Origin: Hyphomonadaceae bacterium
GTDB lineage: Bacteria; Pseudomonadota; Alphaproteobacteria; Caulobacterales; Hyphomonadaceae
Direction of reading: 5' to 3'
Assembly (NCBI GenBank): GCA_028285145.1
Contig: JANQQC010000048.1
Coordinates: forward strand, 1-64,000
DNA: 64,000 bases
Shown: positions 24,742-34,837 of the stretch, piece after piece
Numbering within the stretch: position 1 is the first letter of the stretch
How the letters are laid out: each line of letters starts with the position of its first letter
The notes under the pieces: model-generated
Database searches by the model: none
What the model was told of the DNA's origin: nothing
Seen by the model: the letters and a program-made list of their open reading frames with translations, nothing else
Made by a program: the position numbers and the translations under genes

Positions 24742-26579
24742 GCATGAGTGAAATGAATCCCGCCATCGCTGAAATCACCGCCCGGATCGAGGCACGTTCC
24801 CGAGAGAGCCGCGCCGAGTATCTCAAGATGGTCCGCTCCCGGCGACCGGATGGATATGCCCGCCGAAAGCTGACGGAGGGCAATCTTGCTCATGTCTCGG
24901 CTGGTTGTGCTGTCATCGATAAGGTCCAAATTCTCGGCGATGGTTGGCCAAATATCGGGATTGTCACAGCCTATAACGACATGCTGTCGGCACATGCGCC
25001 CTTTGAAAACTATCCCCAATTGATCCGCGAGGCCGCGCGGGAAGTGAATGCAACAGCACAGGTGGCCGGCGGCGTGCCAGCCATGTGTGATGGCGTCACA
25101 CAAGGCCAGGACGGGATGGAGTTGTCCCTATTCTCGAGGGATGTCATTGCAATGGCATCTGCCGTGGCCCTGAGCCACGACGCGTTCGATGCAGCTTTGC
25201 ACATGGGTGTGTGCGACAAGATCGTTCCCGGGCTCGTGATTGCGGCGTTGCGCTTTGGCTGGTTGCCATCTGTGTTCGTACCAGCGGGGCCGATGCCAAG
25301 CGGTTTGCCCAATCCCGAGAAGGTTCGCGTCCGTCAGGAGTTCGCGATGGGCAAGGTTGGTCGCGACGAGCTTCTGAAGGCCGAGGCGGAGAGTTATCAC
25401 AGCCCCGGGACTTGCACGTTTTACGGTACAGCCAATTCCAATCAGATGCTGATGGAGGTGATGGGGTTTCATCTGCCGGGCGCGGCGTTCGTCAATCCCG
25501 GGACCGATTTGCGAGCAGCGCTAACCAAGGCTGCTGCGCAGCGCGCAGTCGCGCTTTCCATAAACGGTATTTATACGCCGGCGGGCGAAATGATCGACGC
25601 AAGTTCGGTCGTCAACGCAATTGTTGGGCTTATGGCGACGGGCGGCTCAACAAATCACGCGCTTCATATACCAGCGATGGCGGCCGCTGCCGGATTTGAA
25701 GTGACGCTGGAAGACCTTGCCGATGTCAGTGCGGTGACACCGCTTCTGTGCCGGATTTACCCAAATGGCTCAGCAGACGTGAACCATTTCCACGCAGCTG
25801 GTGGCATGGGCTTCCTGATCCGCGAGCTCATCGCTGCAGGGCTGTTGGATGGCGCTGCGCAGGGTGTGGGTGGCCCGCTTAGGCTTTATTCGCAGGAACC
25901 CTGGCTGAACGATGGGCGGCTGGAATGGCGGGAAGCTCCTGATCGTAGTCGCGACATGGATATCCTTCGTCCAGTCTCTGATCCATTCCAGGCGGATGGC
26001 GGCCTGCGCATGATCGATGGTCCTCTGGGGCGAGGCGTAAGTAAGGTATCGGCGGTTAAGCCGGAACACCGCGTCGTTCAGGCACCGGCCCGGGTCTTTG
26101 ACAGTCAGGCCGCCTTCAAACAGGCCTTTGACAACGGTGAGTTGGAGCGTGATTTTATCACCGTGCTTCGCTTTCAGGGGCCTGCGGCGAACGGCATGCC
26201 GGAGCTCCACAGTGTCACCCCGCCGCTTGGCGCGCTTCAGGATCAGGGATTCAAAGTAGCTCTTGTCACCGACGGTCGCATGTCCGGCGCAAGCGGAAAG
26301 ATTCCTTCAGCGATCCACATCGGCCCGGAGGCGGCGCGCGGCGGTCCTATTGCGAGGGTACAGGATGGCGACATTCTTCGCCTCGATACCAATACCGGCG
26401 AGTTGGAAGTTCAAGTTAATGTTGCTGAGTTTGTTGCTCGCGAACCGGCACCGTTCCGTCCAAACGATAACCAGAGCGGGCTTGGACGAGAGCTTTTCGC
26501 GGCCTTCCGCAGCAATGCCAGCGGTTCGGATGCCGGCGGCAGCCTGTTTAATCTGCTTGGTAAGGCAGGCGTACAATGA
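24738..26579 (+). CDS. edd: 6-phosphogluconate dehydratase
   Basis: 613 residues of the IlvD/Edd family. It dehydrates 6-phosphogluconate to 2-keto-3-deoxy-6-phosphogluconate using an iron-sulfur cluster. The cluster cysteines sit in [21 protein letters not shown] and [11 protein letters not shown], with a third near [16 protein letters not shown]. The C-terminus has [20 protein letters not shown] at 24738 overlaps the pgl stop (ATGA). Confidence 0.96.
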   Translation: MSMSEMNPAIAEITARIEARSRESRAEYLKMVRSRRPDGYARRKLTEGNLAHVSAGCAVIDKVQILGDGWPNIGIVTAYNDMLSAHAPFENYPQLIREAAREVNATAQVAGGVPAMCDGVTQGQDGMELSLFSRDVIAMASAVALSHDAFDAALHMGVCDKIVPGLVIAALRFGWLPSVFVPAGPMPSGLPNPEKVRVRQEFAMGKVGRDELLKAEAESYHSPGTCTFYGTANSNQMLMEVMGFHLPGAAFVNPGTDLRAALTKAAAQRAVALSINGIYTPAGEMIDASSVVNAIVGLMATGGSTNHALHIPAMAAAAGFEVTLEDLADVSAVTPLLCRIYPNGSADVNHFHAAGGMGFLIRELIAAGLLDGAAQGVGGPLRLYSQEPWLNDGRLEWREAPDRSRDMDILRPVSDPFQADGGLRMIDGPLGRGVSKVSAVKPEHRVVQAPARVFDSQAAFKQAFDNGELERDFITVLRFQGPAANGMPELHSVTPPLGALQDQGFKVALVTDGRMSGASGKIPSAIHIGPEAARGGPIARVQDGDILRLDTNTGELEVQVNVAEFVAREPAPFRPNDNQSGLGRELFAAFRSNASGSDAGGSLFNLLGKAGVQ

Positions 26580-27547
26580 CGGAGCTTGTCGTTGGAGACG
26601 TGGGCGGTACCAGCGCCCGGTTCGGCATCGCCCAATTGGTTGATGGCGTGCCCCATGTCGAGGCTTTCAGGAAGGTTCCCGGAGACAGTTTCGGGCGTTT
26701 CTCGGACGCACTGGATGCCTACCTCAGGGACACAGGTGCCGCGCCAAGGCATGGCCTGTTCGCGCTTGCCGGTCCGGTCATCGATGGTGGTGTGTCCCTC
26801 GTCAATCGACCGGAATGGCCAACGATTGAGAGCAACAGGATTGCAGATCAGTTCGGTCTGGAGTCGGTTTCCCTCGTCAATGATTTCGCGGCCATGGCGC
26901 GCAGCGTCCCGGCTCTGCCAGAGGACGCTTTTCTTCAAGTCTTGCCCGGAACGGCTCAACCCCGTCACCCGGTACTTGTTGCTGGTCCCGGCACAGGTTT
27001 CGGTGTTGCGACTATCCTGCCCAAAGTACAGGGTTGGCGCGTCGTGAGCGGAGAAGGCGGTCATAGTGCCTATGCCGCTCGAACAGAAACCGAATTCGCG
27101 ATCGTCGAAGCATTACACGGACTTGGCCACGACTACGTCTCCAACGAGTTGATCCTGTCTGGATCGTCCTTCGATGATGTTCATCGGGCTGTCTGCAATG
27201 TGCATGGTCGCTCTTACGAGCCCCTGTCGCCTCAAGCTGTGCTTGACGCTGCTAACGCAGGCGACCCTGTTGGCCTCGAAATCTGCCTGTTACGTGCAAG
27301 GGGAACGCTTGGCGCGGCCGGTGATTTCGCGCTTGCGAACGGTGCGCGGGGCGGTGTGGTGATTGCCGGCGGTGTTGCGCAGCGGCTGCGAAGCTACATC
27401 ACGTCGGATGAGGCGACGAGCCGCTTTCTCGATCGCGGCCCGCGCTCAGATTACATGGAGGACCTGCCCGTTCGCCTGCTCATTGATGAAGCGGCACCTC
27501 TCGTTGGCGCAGCGGCGCTTTTCTTCGAAAATGGGGCTGTGTCGTGA
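26576..27547 (+). CDS. glk: Glucokinase
   Basis: 323 residues of the E. coli Glk type. It phosphorylates glucose with ATP. The phosphate-binding motif is VGDVGGTSARFG at residues 6-17. VNDFAAMARSVP holds the catalytic Asp, and GPGTGFGVA and SGEGGHSAYA are family motifs. ATG overlaps the edd stop (ATGA). Confidence 0.95.
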   Translation: MTELVVGDVGGTSARFGIAQLVDGVPHVEAFRKVPGDSFGRFSDALDAYLRDTGAAPRHGLFALAGPVIDGGVSLVNRPEWPTIESNRIADQFGLESVSLVNDFAAMARSVPALPEDAFLQVLPGTAQPRHPVLVAGPGTGFGVATILPKVQGWRVVSGEGGHSAYAARTETEFAIVEALHGLGHDYVSNELILSGSSFDDVHRAVCNVHGRSYEPLSPQAVLDAANAGDPVGLEICLLRARGTLGAAGDFALANGARGGVVIAGGVAQRLRSYITSDEATSRFLDRGPRSDYMEDLPVRLLIDEAAPLVGAAALFFENGAVS

Positions 27548-28179
27548 AGACTATGTCTGACTTCCTCGCAGCGATAGCTCGGGCCCCAATTGTGCCTGTG
27601 CTAACAGTTGAAACGGTTGAGGAGGCGGCTCCGCTCGCGGATGCCCTGATGCGGGGTGGCCTGACCACACTCGAAGTTACATTGCGCACGCCTGCAGCTC
27701 TGGAGGCGCTCACTGAGATGAAGTCGGCCGCTCCGGGCATGCTGGTCGGTGCCGGGACGATCCTTTCAGAGGGCGATATCGACGCGGCCATGAAAGCTGG
27801 CGCAGATTTTCTTGTCACGCCCGGCCTTTCGCCTTCACTCGCCACCGCTGTCATCGAGCAGGATATTGTAACGCTCCCTGGCGTCTCGACTGCGAGCGAA
27901 GCGATGACGCGATTTGATGAGGGCTTTGCGTTCCTCAAATTCTTTCCCGCCGAGGCGGCTGGTGGTGTGCCGTTCCTGAAGTCTCTTGCCGGCCCGCTGT
28001 CCCATCTCGACTTTATGCCGACGGGCGGGATCACTGCCGCCTTGGCGAAGACTTATCTTTCTCTTCCGAACGTTCCTGCCATCGGTGGCTCATGGATGGC
28101 TCCGAAGGCAGATATCCAAGCAGGCACCTGGGACAAGATCGCTGAAAGCGCCAAGACTGCCCTTGCTGTACTGGACTGA
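27544..28179 (+). CDS. eda: KDPG aldolase (2-keto-3-deoxy-6-phosphogluconate aldolase)
   Basis: 211 residues, a TIM-barrel class I aldolase splitting KDPG into pyruvate and glyceraldehyde 3-phosphate. GGLTTLEVTLRTP carries the catalytic Glu, and FLKFFPAEAAGG the Schiff-base Lys. FMPTGGI and AIGGSWMAP are phosphate-binding parts. The GTG at 27544 overlaps the glk stop (GTGA); an ATG three codons later is also possible. It completes the Entner-Doudoroff pathway in one operon. Confidence 0.95.
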   Translation: MKTMSDFLAAIARAPIVPVLTVETVEEAAPLADALMRGGLTTLEVTLRTPAALEALTEMKSAAPGMLVGAGTILSEGDIDAAMKAGADFLVTPGLSPSLATAVIEQDIVTLPGVSTASEAMTRFDEGFAFLKFFPAEAAGGVPFLKSLAGPLSHLDFMPTGGITAALAKTYLSLPNVPAIGGSWMAPKADIQAGTWDKIAESAKTALAVLD

Positions 28180-28246
28180 AAGCCGAGTTGGTAAAGTTGA
28201 GCGCAGGGGTCTACAGTTCGCCGATGACGCGCATTCTGGAAGCTGT

Positions 28247-29272
28247 ATGAGGCCGGGCCGGCAAACGACGCTCGACGATGTGGCACGTCATGCCTGCGTG
28301 TCCCCGAAAACCGTATCCCGCGTCATGAATGGCGAACCCAATGTCCGTACCGCTACGCGCGAGCGGGTCGTCGCAGCCGCGCAAGAGCTTGGCTACAGAC
28401 CAAACCCGGCCGCACGGAGCCTCGCCGCATCGCGGTCTTTTCTGCTCGGTCACCTGCAGGACAATCCAAACAGGGAGTATCTGGGCCGCGCCAATGATGG
28501 GATTTACGCTGCCTGCAGGGATCGCGGTTACTATCTTTTGCCCGAGCCTTTAGACCAGAACGCCCCCGACTGCATGGACCGTGTGGAGGCCTTTCTGGAT
28601 ACATCAGGCGTTGACGGCGTGATCCTGACGCCACCGCTTTGTGATGATCCCCGCGTGCTTGCCGCTTTGCGTGAGCGGGAGATGCCCTTCGTGTTGATCT
28701 CGCCACTAGCAACCGATCCGACCGCCTCTCAGGTCAGGATGAATCAGAAGGAAGCAGGCCGTCAGATGACCCAGCATCTCATCGGCCACGGTCATCGGCG
28801 CATTGCCTTCATTGCCGGACCGCCATCTCACAAGGCTGCAACAGAGCGCCGGGTCGGATTCGAGGCAGCGCTGGAGGAGGCCGGGCTCGATCGCGCCTGC
28901 TGCCCGATCGTCACGGCGGATTTTTCCTACAGGGCCGGGCTACAGGCCGCCGAACCGCTCTTGTCCTCGGATCAAAGGCCGACCGCCATTTTTGCAGCGA
29001 GTGACCAGATCGCATCGGGCGTCATGACGTGCGCGATGACCAAGGGGCTTTCCATTCCAGACGACCTCTCGATTGCCGGTTTTGACGCAACAGAGATGGG
29101 CCGCGCACTCTGGCCACCACTCACAACTATTCGCCAACCGATTGAACGAATGACGGGCGCGGCTGCGCGCTACCTCATGACGAAAGACGAAGACCGTAAG
29201 GATCCGTTGCTGGAAGAGTTCGGCTTCGAGATCATCCTTGGCGGATCGACTGGACCAGCTCCGACCGGCTAG
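28247..29272 (+). CDS. LacI-family transcriptional regulator, likely repressor of the Entner-Doudoroff operon
   Basis: 341 residues. The N-terminal LacI helix-turn-helix and hinge read TTLDDVARHACVSPKTVSRVMNGE, then YRPNPAARSLA. The periplasmic-binding-protein-like effector domain follows (GHRRIAFIAGP, RPTAIFAASDQIASG, DLSIAGFD). The start at 28247 has TGGAAG just ahead; the open frame further upstream overlaps eda and is not homologous. It is the last gene after eda (67-bp gap). The palindrome at 22498-22511 is the obvious candidate target, with a sugar phosphate such as KDPG or 6-phosphogluconate as possible effector (inference). Confidence 0.92.
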   Translation: MRPGRQTTLDDVARHACVSPKTVSRVMNGEPNVRTATRERVVAAAQELGYRPNPAARSLAASRSFLLGHLQDNPNREYLGRANDGIYAACRDRGYYLLPEPLDQNAPDCMDRVEAFLDTSGVDGVILTPPLCDDPRVLAALREREMPFVLISPLATDPTASQVRMNQKEAGRQMTQHLIGHGHRRIAFIAGPPSHKAATERRVGFEAALEEAGLDRACCPIVTADFSYRAGLQAAEPLLSSDQRPTAIFAASDQIASGVMTCAMTKGLSIPDDLSIAGFDATEMGRALWPPLTTIRQPIERMTGAAARYLMTKDEDRKDPLLEEFGFEIILGGSTGPAPTG

Positions 29273-29288
29273 CTCGCCAACCTTTCAC

Positions 29289-30116
29289 TTATCCGAAATC
29301 GTAATCAGACAGCTTGTGGCCTGGGTCTGGCCAACTGAGATCCATGTCCTCAAGCGCGCCGCGTACGATCCGGGCGATCATCGCGTTGCGCCGTGTTCGG
29401 CTGTCTGCCGGGACGATATACCAGGGCGCATGCTTGGTCGAACAGCGCCGCACCATGGTCTCGTAGGCGTCCATGAAGTCTGGCCATAGCTTCCGATCCT
29501 CCAGATCGGCGGGGTTGAACTTCCATCTTTTGTGAGGCTCGGTGATGCGCTCGCGGAGGCGCTCGCCTTGCTCGTCATAGCCAACATTCAGCATGAATTT
29601 CAGGATTGTGATCCCGTTCTCAGACAGATGCTTTTCAAAGGAATTGATCTGCTCGTAACGTTGCTCGACCACGTCTGCTGGCGCGAACTCTCGGACCTTC
29701 ACAACAAGCACATCTTCATAGTGGGAGCGATCGAAAACGCCGATCCGTCCCTTCCGCGGGACCGCCTGATGAATGCGCCAGAGATAGTCATGGGCGAGTT
29801 CGGTCTTTGAAGGAGCCTTAAACGCCTCAACCTGCATCCCGAGCGGGGAAGTATCCGCGAACACATTACGGATCACGCCGCTCTTTCCCGACGTGTCCAT
29901 GCCTTGAAGCACAACAAGCAGGGCGCGCTTGCGCTCCGCATAGAGCTTGTCTTGCAGTTCATTGATCGTGGCCGCATCCTTTTTCAGGCAGATGCTCGCT
30001 TCCTTCTTGTCATCGAAGATCTCCCGGTTGCGGGACGGATGGTCATCGAGGGAGAAATCAGCGCCCGACTTGGCGATCAGTGCTTCGCGAACGGACTTTA
30101 TGGATGGGTGGGACAA
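29289..30116 (-). CDS. ppk2: Polyphosphate kinase 2 family protein
   Basis: 275 residues. It transfers phosphate between polyphosphate and nucleotides. Walker A is QGMDTSGKSG (near 71-80), Walker B is GVFDRSHYEDV, and the lid and C-terminal motifs EPHKRWKFNPADLEDRKLW and HAPWYIVPADSR are typical of single-domain PPK2 (class III-like by my reading). Walker A usually ends GKDG; here it is GKSG. The start is taken as TTG at 30116 because GGAGG sits 8 bases upstream. Earlier in-frame codons fall inside the rpsD terminator. Confidence 0.88.
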   Translation of the reverse strand: MSHPSIKSVREALIAKSGADFSLDDHPSRNREIFDDKKEASICLKKDAATINELQDKLYAERKRALLVVLQGMDTSGKSGVIRNVFADTSPLGMQVEAFKAPSKTELAHDYLWRIHQAVPRKGRIGVFDRSHYEDVLVVKVREFAPADVVEQRYEQINSFEKHLSENGITILKFMLNVGYDEQGERLRERITEPHKRWKFNPADLEDRKLWPDFMDAYETMVRRCSTKHAPWYIVPADSRTRRNAMIARIVRGALEDMDLSWPDPGHKLSDYDFG

Positions 30117-30130
30117 GGAGCATTCCTCCG

Positions 30131-30166
30131 AAAACAAACAAGCCGCGCAAGGCTTGCGCGGCTTGT
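30131..30166 (-). terminator. Rho-independent terminator of rpsD
   Basis: A nearly self-complementary hairpin: 30138-30151 (ACAAGCCGCGCAAG) pairs perfectly with 30153-30166. On the minus strand it is followed by TTGTTTT. It lies between the rpsD stop and the ppk2 start. Confidence 0.85.
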
Positions 30167-30191
30167 CGATAACTTCAAGAGAAGCGCTGTG

Positions 30192-30809
30192 TTAGGACGA
30201 GTAGTACTCGACCACCTGCGCAGGCTCCATCTTAACAGCGTAAGGCACGTCATTCAGTTCAGGAACGCGCACATAGGTCGCCGTCATCGCTTTTGGATCG
30301 ACCTCGATATACTCGGGCAAATCCCGTTCGGGAGAGCCAAGCGCCTCAAGCACAAGCGCCATGTTGCGTGACTTCTCGCGGATTTCCACGACATCACCGG
30401 GCTTCAGGCGATACGAGCCGATATTCGTTTTTACGCCATTCACTTTGACGTGGCCGTGATTCACGAACTGGCGCGCCGCGAAGACCGTTGGAACGAACTT
30501 GGCGCGGTAAACGAATGCCTCAAGGCGGCTTTCGAGCAGGCCGATCAGGTTCTCAGCGGTGTTGCCTTTCAGGCGAGCCGCTTCGTCATAGGTCCGGCGG
30601 AACTGCTTCTCAGTGATGTCGCCATAGTGAAACTTGAGTTTCTGCTTGGCCATCAGCTGCATGCCGTAGTCAGAAACCTTCTGACGACGGCCCTGACCAT
30701 GCTGGCCGGGCTTGGTTGGGCGCTTGTTAACCGGGGATTTGGGGCGGCCCCAAATGTTTTCACCGACACGGCGGTCAATCTTGTACTTCGTCGAGTGACG
30801 ACGTGACAT
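30192..30809 (-). CDS. rpsD: 30S ribosomal protein S4
   Basis: 205 residues. It is a primary 16S rRNA-binding protein of the small subunit. The N-terminal [23 protein letters not shown] and PGQHGQGRR are conserved, and the S4 RNA-binding domain spans about residues 95-155 ([30 protein letters not shown]). It stands alone outside the ribosomal operons, as is usual in alphaproteobacteria. A terminator follows. Confidence 0.98.
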   Translation of the reverse strand: MSRRHSTKYKIDRRVGENIWGRPKSPVNKRPTKPGQHGQGRRQKVSDYGMQLMAKQKLKFHYGDITEKQFRRTYDEAARLKGNTAENLIGLLESRLEAFVYRAKFVPTVFAARQFVNHGHVKVNGVKTNIGSYRLKPGDVVEIREKSRNMALVLEALGSPERDLPEYIEVDPKAMTATYVRVPELNDVPYAVKMEPAQVVEYYSS

Positions 30810-30997
30810 GGGTAGTCCTCATTGTCGACGCGGGCCGGTGGGCGGCAGACATTCGCGCCCACGATCTCAACGGCGGCTCCGCACCATCCCGTCATGAACG
30901 CGCGCTTGAACAGGAAAAGACGCCTTCCGTCAAGGCAATCTGGCGCGAGAGCGCAGCCAGTGCTGTAACAAGTTTTATAGGTACTCAGGAGGAAAGC

Positions 30998-31804
30998 ATG
31001 GGTCGGCTAGACGGACGGACAGCGATTGTCACAGGAGCAGCCAGCGGAATCGGCCGCGCATCGGCCGAAGCCCTGCATCGCCACGGCGCTAAAGTGTTTG
31101 CAACGGACGTGGATGAGGCCGGTCTTGCGTCGCTTGCTGCCGCTCACGACGGCATCGAAACCGGGCTGCAGGACGTTGTCGATGAAGCGCGTTGGGACGC
31201 CGTCTTTGCCGAAGCGGCCGACAAGCTCGGAACCCCCAGCATCCTCGTCAATAATGCCGGCATCGCATTGGCTGGGCCAATCGAGGAGTACTCGCTCGAC
31301 GACTGGCAAAAGCAGATGGCGGTCAATGTGGACAGCGTTTTCCTCGGAACTCGCGCCGCGATGCGCGCCATGAAGGGCGAGGGCGGCTCCATCATTAATA
31401 TCTCCTCCATTGCAGGTCTTGGCGGCGCGGCAGGTGCGAGCGCCTACTGTGCCTCAAAAGGAGCGGTGCGTCTGTTCAGCAAGGCGGCGGCGCTGGAGTG
31501 TTCGCAACTGGGCTATGCGATCCGGGTGAACTCGGTCCATCCGGGTATCATCGACACACCCATCTGGACCAAGAACATCACGCGCATGGCAGAAGTGATG
31601 GATGAAGAGCAGGCGGCGACGCTGACATCCGACACAGGCGCGAATACCATGGATGTCGACGCGATTGCCGAAGGTACCGCTCCAATGGGTCGCGCGGGCC
31701 GTCCGGAAGAGATCGCCGATATGATCGTCTTCCTCTCCTCAGACGAGTCCAGCTACATCACCGGGCAGGAAATGGTCGTCGACGGCGGCATTCGCGCCCG
31801 CTGA
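30998..31804 (+). CDS. Short-chain dehydrogenase/reductase
   Basis: 268 residues, classical SDR. Cofactor motif TGAASGIG near residue 12, an Asp after beta-2 (FATDVDEAG, suggesting NAD over NADP), NNAG, the catalytic Ser in ISSIAG, and YCASK with Tyr and Lys. The C-terminus reads SSYITGQEMVVDGG. CAGGAGGAAA lies just ahead of the ATG at 30998. It is divergent from rpsD. The substrate is not readable; members of this shape act on steroids, acetoin-like or 3-hydroxyacyl substrates. Confidence 0.9.
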   Translation: MGRLDGRTAIVTGAASGIGRASAEALHRHGAKVFATDVDEAGLASLAAAHDGIETGLQDVVDEARWDAVFAEAADKLGTPSILVNNAGIALAGPIEEYSLDDWQKQMAVNVDSVFLGTRAAMRAMKGEGGSIINISSIAGLGGAAGASAYCASKGAVRLFSKAAALECSQLGYAIRVNSVHPGIIDTPIWTKNITRMAEVMDEEQAATLTSDTGANTMDVDAIAEGTAPMGRAGRPEEIADMIVFLSSDESSYITGQEMVVDGGIRAR

Positions 31805-31808
31805 CACC

Positions 31809-32528
31809 TTAGAGGCGATCATTCGTGTGGCCCGTCCGCGTCCAGCGCAGGAAGGGCGGGCCATCATCAGCCCCTTCGAGACGCGCGCCGATTTCACCGA
31901 GCATGAAGCGCGTGACGTTTGGCAGATCGAGCGCCATCGCGTCCTTTAGTGTCACCCACTGCAGATCGTGCAGTTCAGCCCCATCCACTGGCGGACGCTC
32001 ATCGATCAGAGCGTCCTCGGCCTCGGCCATGAAGAACCGTGCGTCGAAGCGCTTGGGTCGATAGGGCGGGGTGATGGCCCGGCCAATAAACGTCATGCCT
32101 TTCAGGCAGGGCGCGATGCCGAGGCCGTAATACTTGTCCCATCCAATCGGTGGCTTCCCTTCGAGTGGGCTGTCCCGGCCGACGATCAATCCGGTCTCTT
32201 CAAATGTTTCCCGAATAGCGGTGAGCGCAAAGGATCTTGGTTTGCGCCTTGCCTGAATCGTCAGCTTGGCTTCGACGTCGGCGCGAAGCTCAGAAACAGC
32301 TTGAGCGCGCCCATCATGCGGATCAACGCGTCCACCGGGAAAAACATACTTGTCCGGCATGAAATCATGGCCGCCCGAACGCTTTCCCATCAGCACGCGC
32401 GGCATCGCCTGGTCGCGCCGGACAAGGATCAGCGTTGCGGCGTCTTTCGGGCGAGGCGTTGGGTTTGTGGTGTCGACGATGTCGTCCGCATCTTCTTTGT
32501 CGAAGGCTGAAGGGAGAGGTTTCGTCAT
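31809..32528 (-). CDS. Nudix hydrolase with a split Nudix box
   Basis: 239 residues. The start of the Nudix region is FPGGRVDPHDGRA and the core is RETFEETGLIVG (pattern REUxEExGU). Roughly 20 extra residues lie between the two halves, as in some CoA/NUDT19-like Nudix proteins. It hydrolyses a nucleoside-diphosphate-linked substrate, unknown here. ATG overlaps the rnr stop by 4 bases, so it is probably translated from the rnr transcript. Confidence 0.88.
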   Translation of the reverse strand: MTKPLPSAFDKEDADDIVDTTNPTPRPKDAATLILVRRDQAMPRVLMGKRSGGHDFMPDKYVFPGGRVDPHDGRAQAVSELRADVEAKLTIQARRKPRSFALTAIRETFEETGLIVGRDSPLEGKPPIGWDKYYGLGIAPCLKGMTFIGRAITPPYRPKRFDARFFMAEAEDALIDERPPVDGAELHDLQWVTLKDAMALDLPNVTRFMLGEIGARLEGADDGPPFLRWTRTGHTNDRL

Positions 32529-34753
32529 TTTCGTTTTCCCTTCCGCCTATGCTTCGGCGTCGTCGTCTTCTTCCGACGAGCCTTATGTCGGTCGCCGTGT
32601 TCCTTCGCCGAAGCCCCCTTCTTCTTGGGTCGCGGCTTGGACAGCATCTCCAGCAGAAGCCCGCCTTGCAAGGGGGTGACCTCTTTCAATTCGACTGTGA
32701 CCGGCTGGCCAAGTTCGAACCTTTGACCGGACCCGCGTGCGACCAGCGACATCGCCTTGTCGTCGAAGACCCAGAATTCATTGGAAAGCGACCGGATCGG
32801 AATGAAGCCATCAGCAGCCGTGTCAGCAAGCCGGATAAAGAGACCTGCTCCGGTAACGCCGGTGATCCGGCCCTCGAACTCAGCACCGACGCGGTCTTCA
32901 AGGAAGAGCGCAAGATAGCGATCCGTGGCTTCACGTTCTGCCGCCATGGATCTGCGCTCCGTGGTCACCAGATGTTCGGCGGTTTCGGACAGCCGGACAG
33001 CTTCTTCTTTGCCGAGACCGTCAGGACCGAGCCCCAGACCTGAAATCAACGCCCGGTGAACAATCAGGTCCGCATAGCGCCGGATCGGTGACGTGAAGTG
33101 TGCGTACCTGGCAAGATTAAGCCCGAAATGCCCGAGATTTTCAGATGCATAGATGGCCTGAGACTGACTGCGCAGGACGGTCTCCATCACCATAGTCTCA
33201 TTGTCGCCATCGCGCGTATCCTCGATGAGGCGATTAAAGCGTGAGGTTTGCGGCCGTTCGCCTTTCGGCCATTTGATGCCAATGGTCTGAAGAAGATCGG
33301 CGAGGGACGCGATCTTTGCGTCTGAAGGCTGGTCGTGAACGCGGTAGAGCAGAGGAGATTTCGCTTTTTCAAGCGCTTCTGCAGCCGCGACGTTCGCCTG
33401 GATCATCATTTCTTCGATGAGCTTATGCGCATCAAATCGTTCTTTAACACGGATGCCTTGAATCGTTCCGTCATCGGCGAATTCGATCCGGCGCTCCGGC
33501 AGTTCTAGGCCGAGCGGTCCGCGCTTGTCTCTCGCCTTCGACAACGCTGCATAGGCTCCCCAAAGCGGTTTCAGCACACTATCGAGAAGTTCAAGCGCGC
33601 GGTCAGATGTGGGGTGATGATCTATGGCCGCCTGCGCCTCGGCGTAGGACAGCTTGCCTGCCGAGCGCATCATGCCTCGGATAAAGCGATGCCCGCGCTT
33701 GGTACCTGACTTGTCGAAGGTCATCTCGACAGCCAGGCAGCGGCGCAATTCGTTTTCGCGCAAAGAGCATTCATCTGCCGAGAGCTCGAAGGGCAGCATT
33801 GGGACAACCCGGTCAGGGAAGTAAGTCGAGTTTCCCCGCTTCATGGCTTCGCGATCGAGTGCTGAGCCTTCGGTGACATAGGCGGCGACATCTGCAATCG
33901 CGACGATTACGCGCCAGCCATCGCTTAACTTTTCAGCGAAAACAGCGTCGTCATGATCGCGGGCATCCGCCGGATCAATGGTAATCAAAGGGATCTGCGT
34001 GAGGTCCTCGCGCTCGGCGGCTGCCGGTTTGGCCTCGCGCGCTTGCTTCAGCGCGTCGTCTGGGAACTCGGTCGGGATGCCGTGGGCGTGGATTGAAAGC
34101 AGGCTGGCTGCTTTTGGGTCACCTGCTCGGCCGATTACTTCTTTGATGATGGCGCGTTTCGGTCCGTGTGGTTTTCCATGCTTTGGCTTGGCTTCGACAA
34201 GATCGCCATCTTTTGCGCCATTGATGTCGCTCTCTTCGACCAGCAATTCTCGTCGATCCTTGCGGTTGGCGGACACAATCCGTCCGCCATGGCGGCCACG
34301 GGTAAACAGGCCGACGAGGGTCCCATCCTCGTCTTTGTCGAACAGTTTGATGATGCGGGCGAGATAGGATTCGCCGCGTGGCTGGATCGCACAAAGTGCC
34401 CGATCGCCAATACCCGGAGCGCGGCCTTTGCGGTGCTTGCCGCGATATCCGGCATACTGGATGTCAGGTCCGAAAAGGCCGTCCCGGCCCGACACGCGGC
34501 CGATGAGATCGCCATGATCATCGATACGTTCAAACTGGACAACGCCAGTTGGCGGTGGAGAGTCGGCTTTGGCGAAGGCGCGTTTGCCCGTTCGTTCAAG
34601 TTGGCCATCGTCTTCGAGTTCGTTGAGAAAGCCGCGCAGCGCAGCGCGTTCAGCGCCTTTTACTTTAAGGCCGCGGGCAATGTCTCGTTTGGTGGAAATG
34701 TGTGGATTGGCCGTCAAGAATTCGAGGACGGCCTCTTTGGTTAGTTCAGTCAT
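32525..34753 (-). CDS. rnr: Ribonuclease R (3'-5' exoribonuclease)
   Basis: 742 residues. Order: N-terminal helix-turn-helix-like segment (STKRDIARGLKVKG), cold-shock domains, the RNB catalytic domain with TIDPADARDHDDAV (Mg-binding aspartates) and FTSPIRRYADLIVHR, an S1 domain (FEGRITGVTGAGLFIRL), and a lysine/arginine-rich tail. It degrades structured RNA. Followed by the overlapping Nudix gene. Confidence 0.97.
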   Translation of the reverse strand: MTELTKEAVLEFLTANPHISTKRDIARGLKVKGAERAALRGFLNELEDDGQLERTGKRAFAKADSPPPTGVVQFERIDDHGDLIGRVSGRDGLFGPDIQYAGYRGKHRKGRAPGIGDRALCAIQPRGESYLARIIKLFDKDEDGTLVGLFTRGRHGGRIVSANRKDRRELLVEESDINGAKDGDLVEAKPKHGKPHGPKRAIIKEVIGRAGDPKAASLLSIHAHGIPTEFPDDALKQAREAKPAAAEREDLTQIPLITIDPADARDHDDAVFAEKLSDGWRVIVAIADVAAYVTEGSALDREAMKRGNSTYFPDRVVPMLPFELSADECSLRENELRRCLAVEMTFDKSGTKRGHRFIRGMMRSAGKLSYAEAQAAIDHHPTSDRALELLDSVLKPLWGAYAALSKARDKRGPLGLELPERRIEFADDGTIQGIRVKERFDAHKLIEEMMIQANVAAAEALEKAKSPLLYRVHDQPSDAKIASLADLLQTIGIKWPKGERPQTSRFNRLIEDTRDGDNETMVMETVLRSQSQAIYASENLGHFGLNLARYAHFTSPIRRYADLIVHRALISGLGLGPDGLGKEEAVRLSETAEHLVTTERRSMAAEREATDRYLALFLEDRVGAEFEGRITGVTGAGLFIRLADTAADGFIPIRSLSNEFWVFDDKAMSLVARGSGQRFELGQPVTVELKEVTPLQGGLLLEMLSKPRPKKKGASAKEHGDRHKARRKKTTTPKHRRKGKRK

Positions 34754-34837
34754 TGGGGTCGTATATAGGGGAGTCGCGCGGAAAAAGCGCGGCTCTTGTG
34801 TAATTCGGCGGTATGAAAGCCCAGTCGGCTCGTTCGA

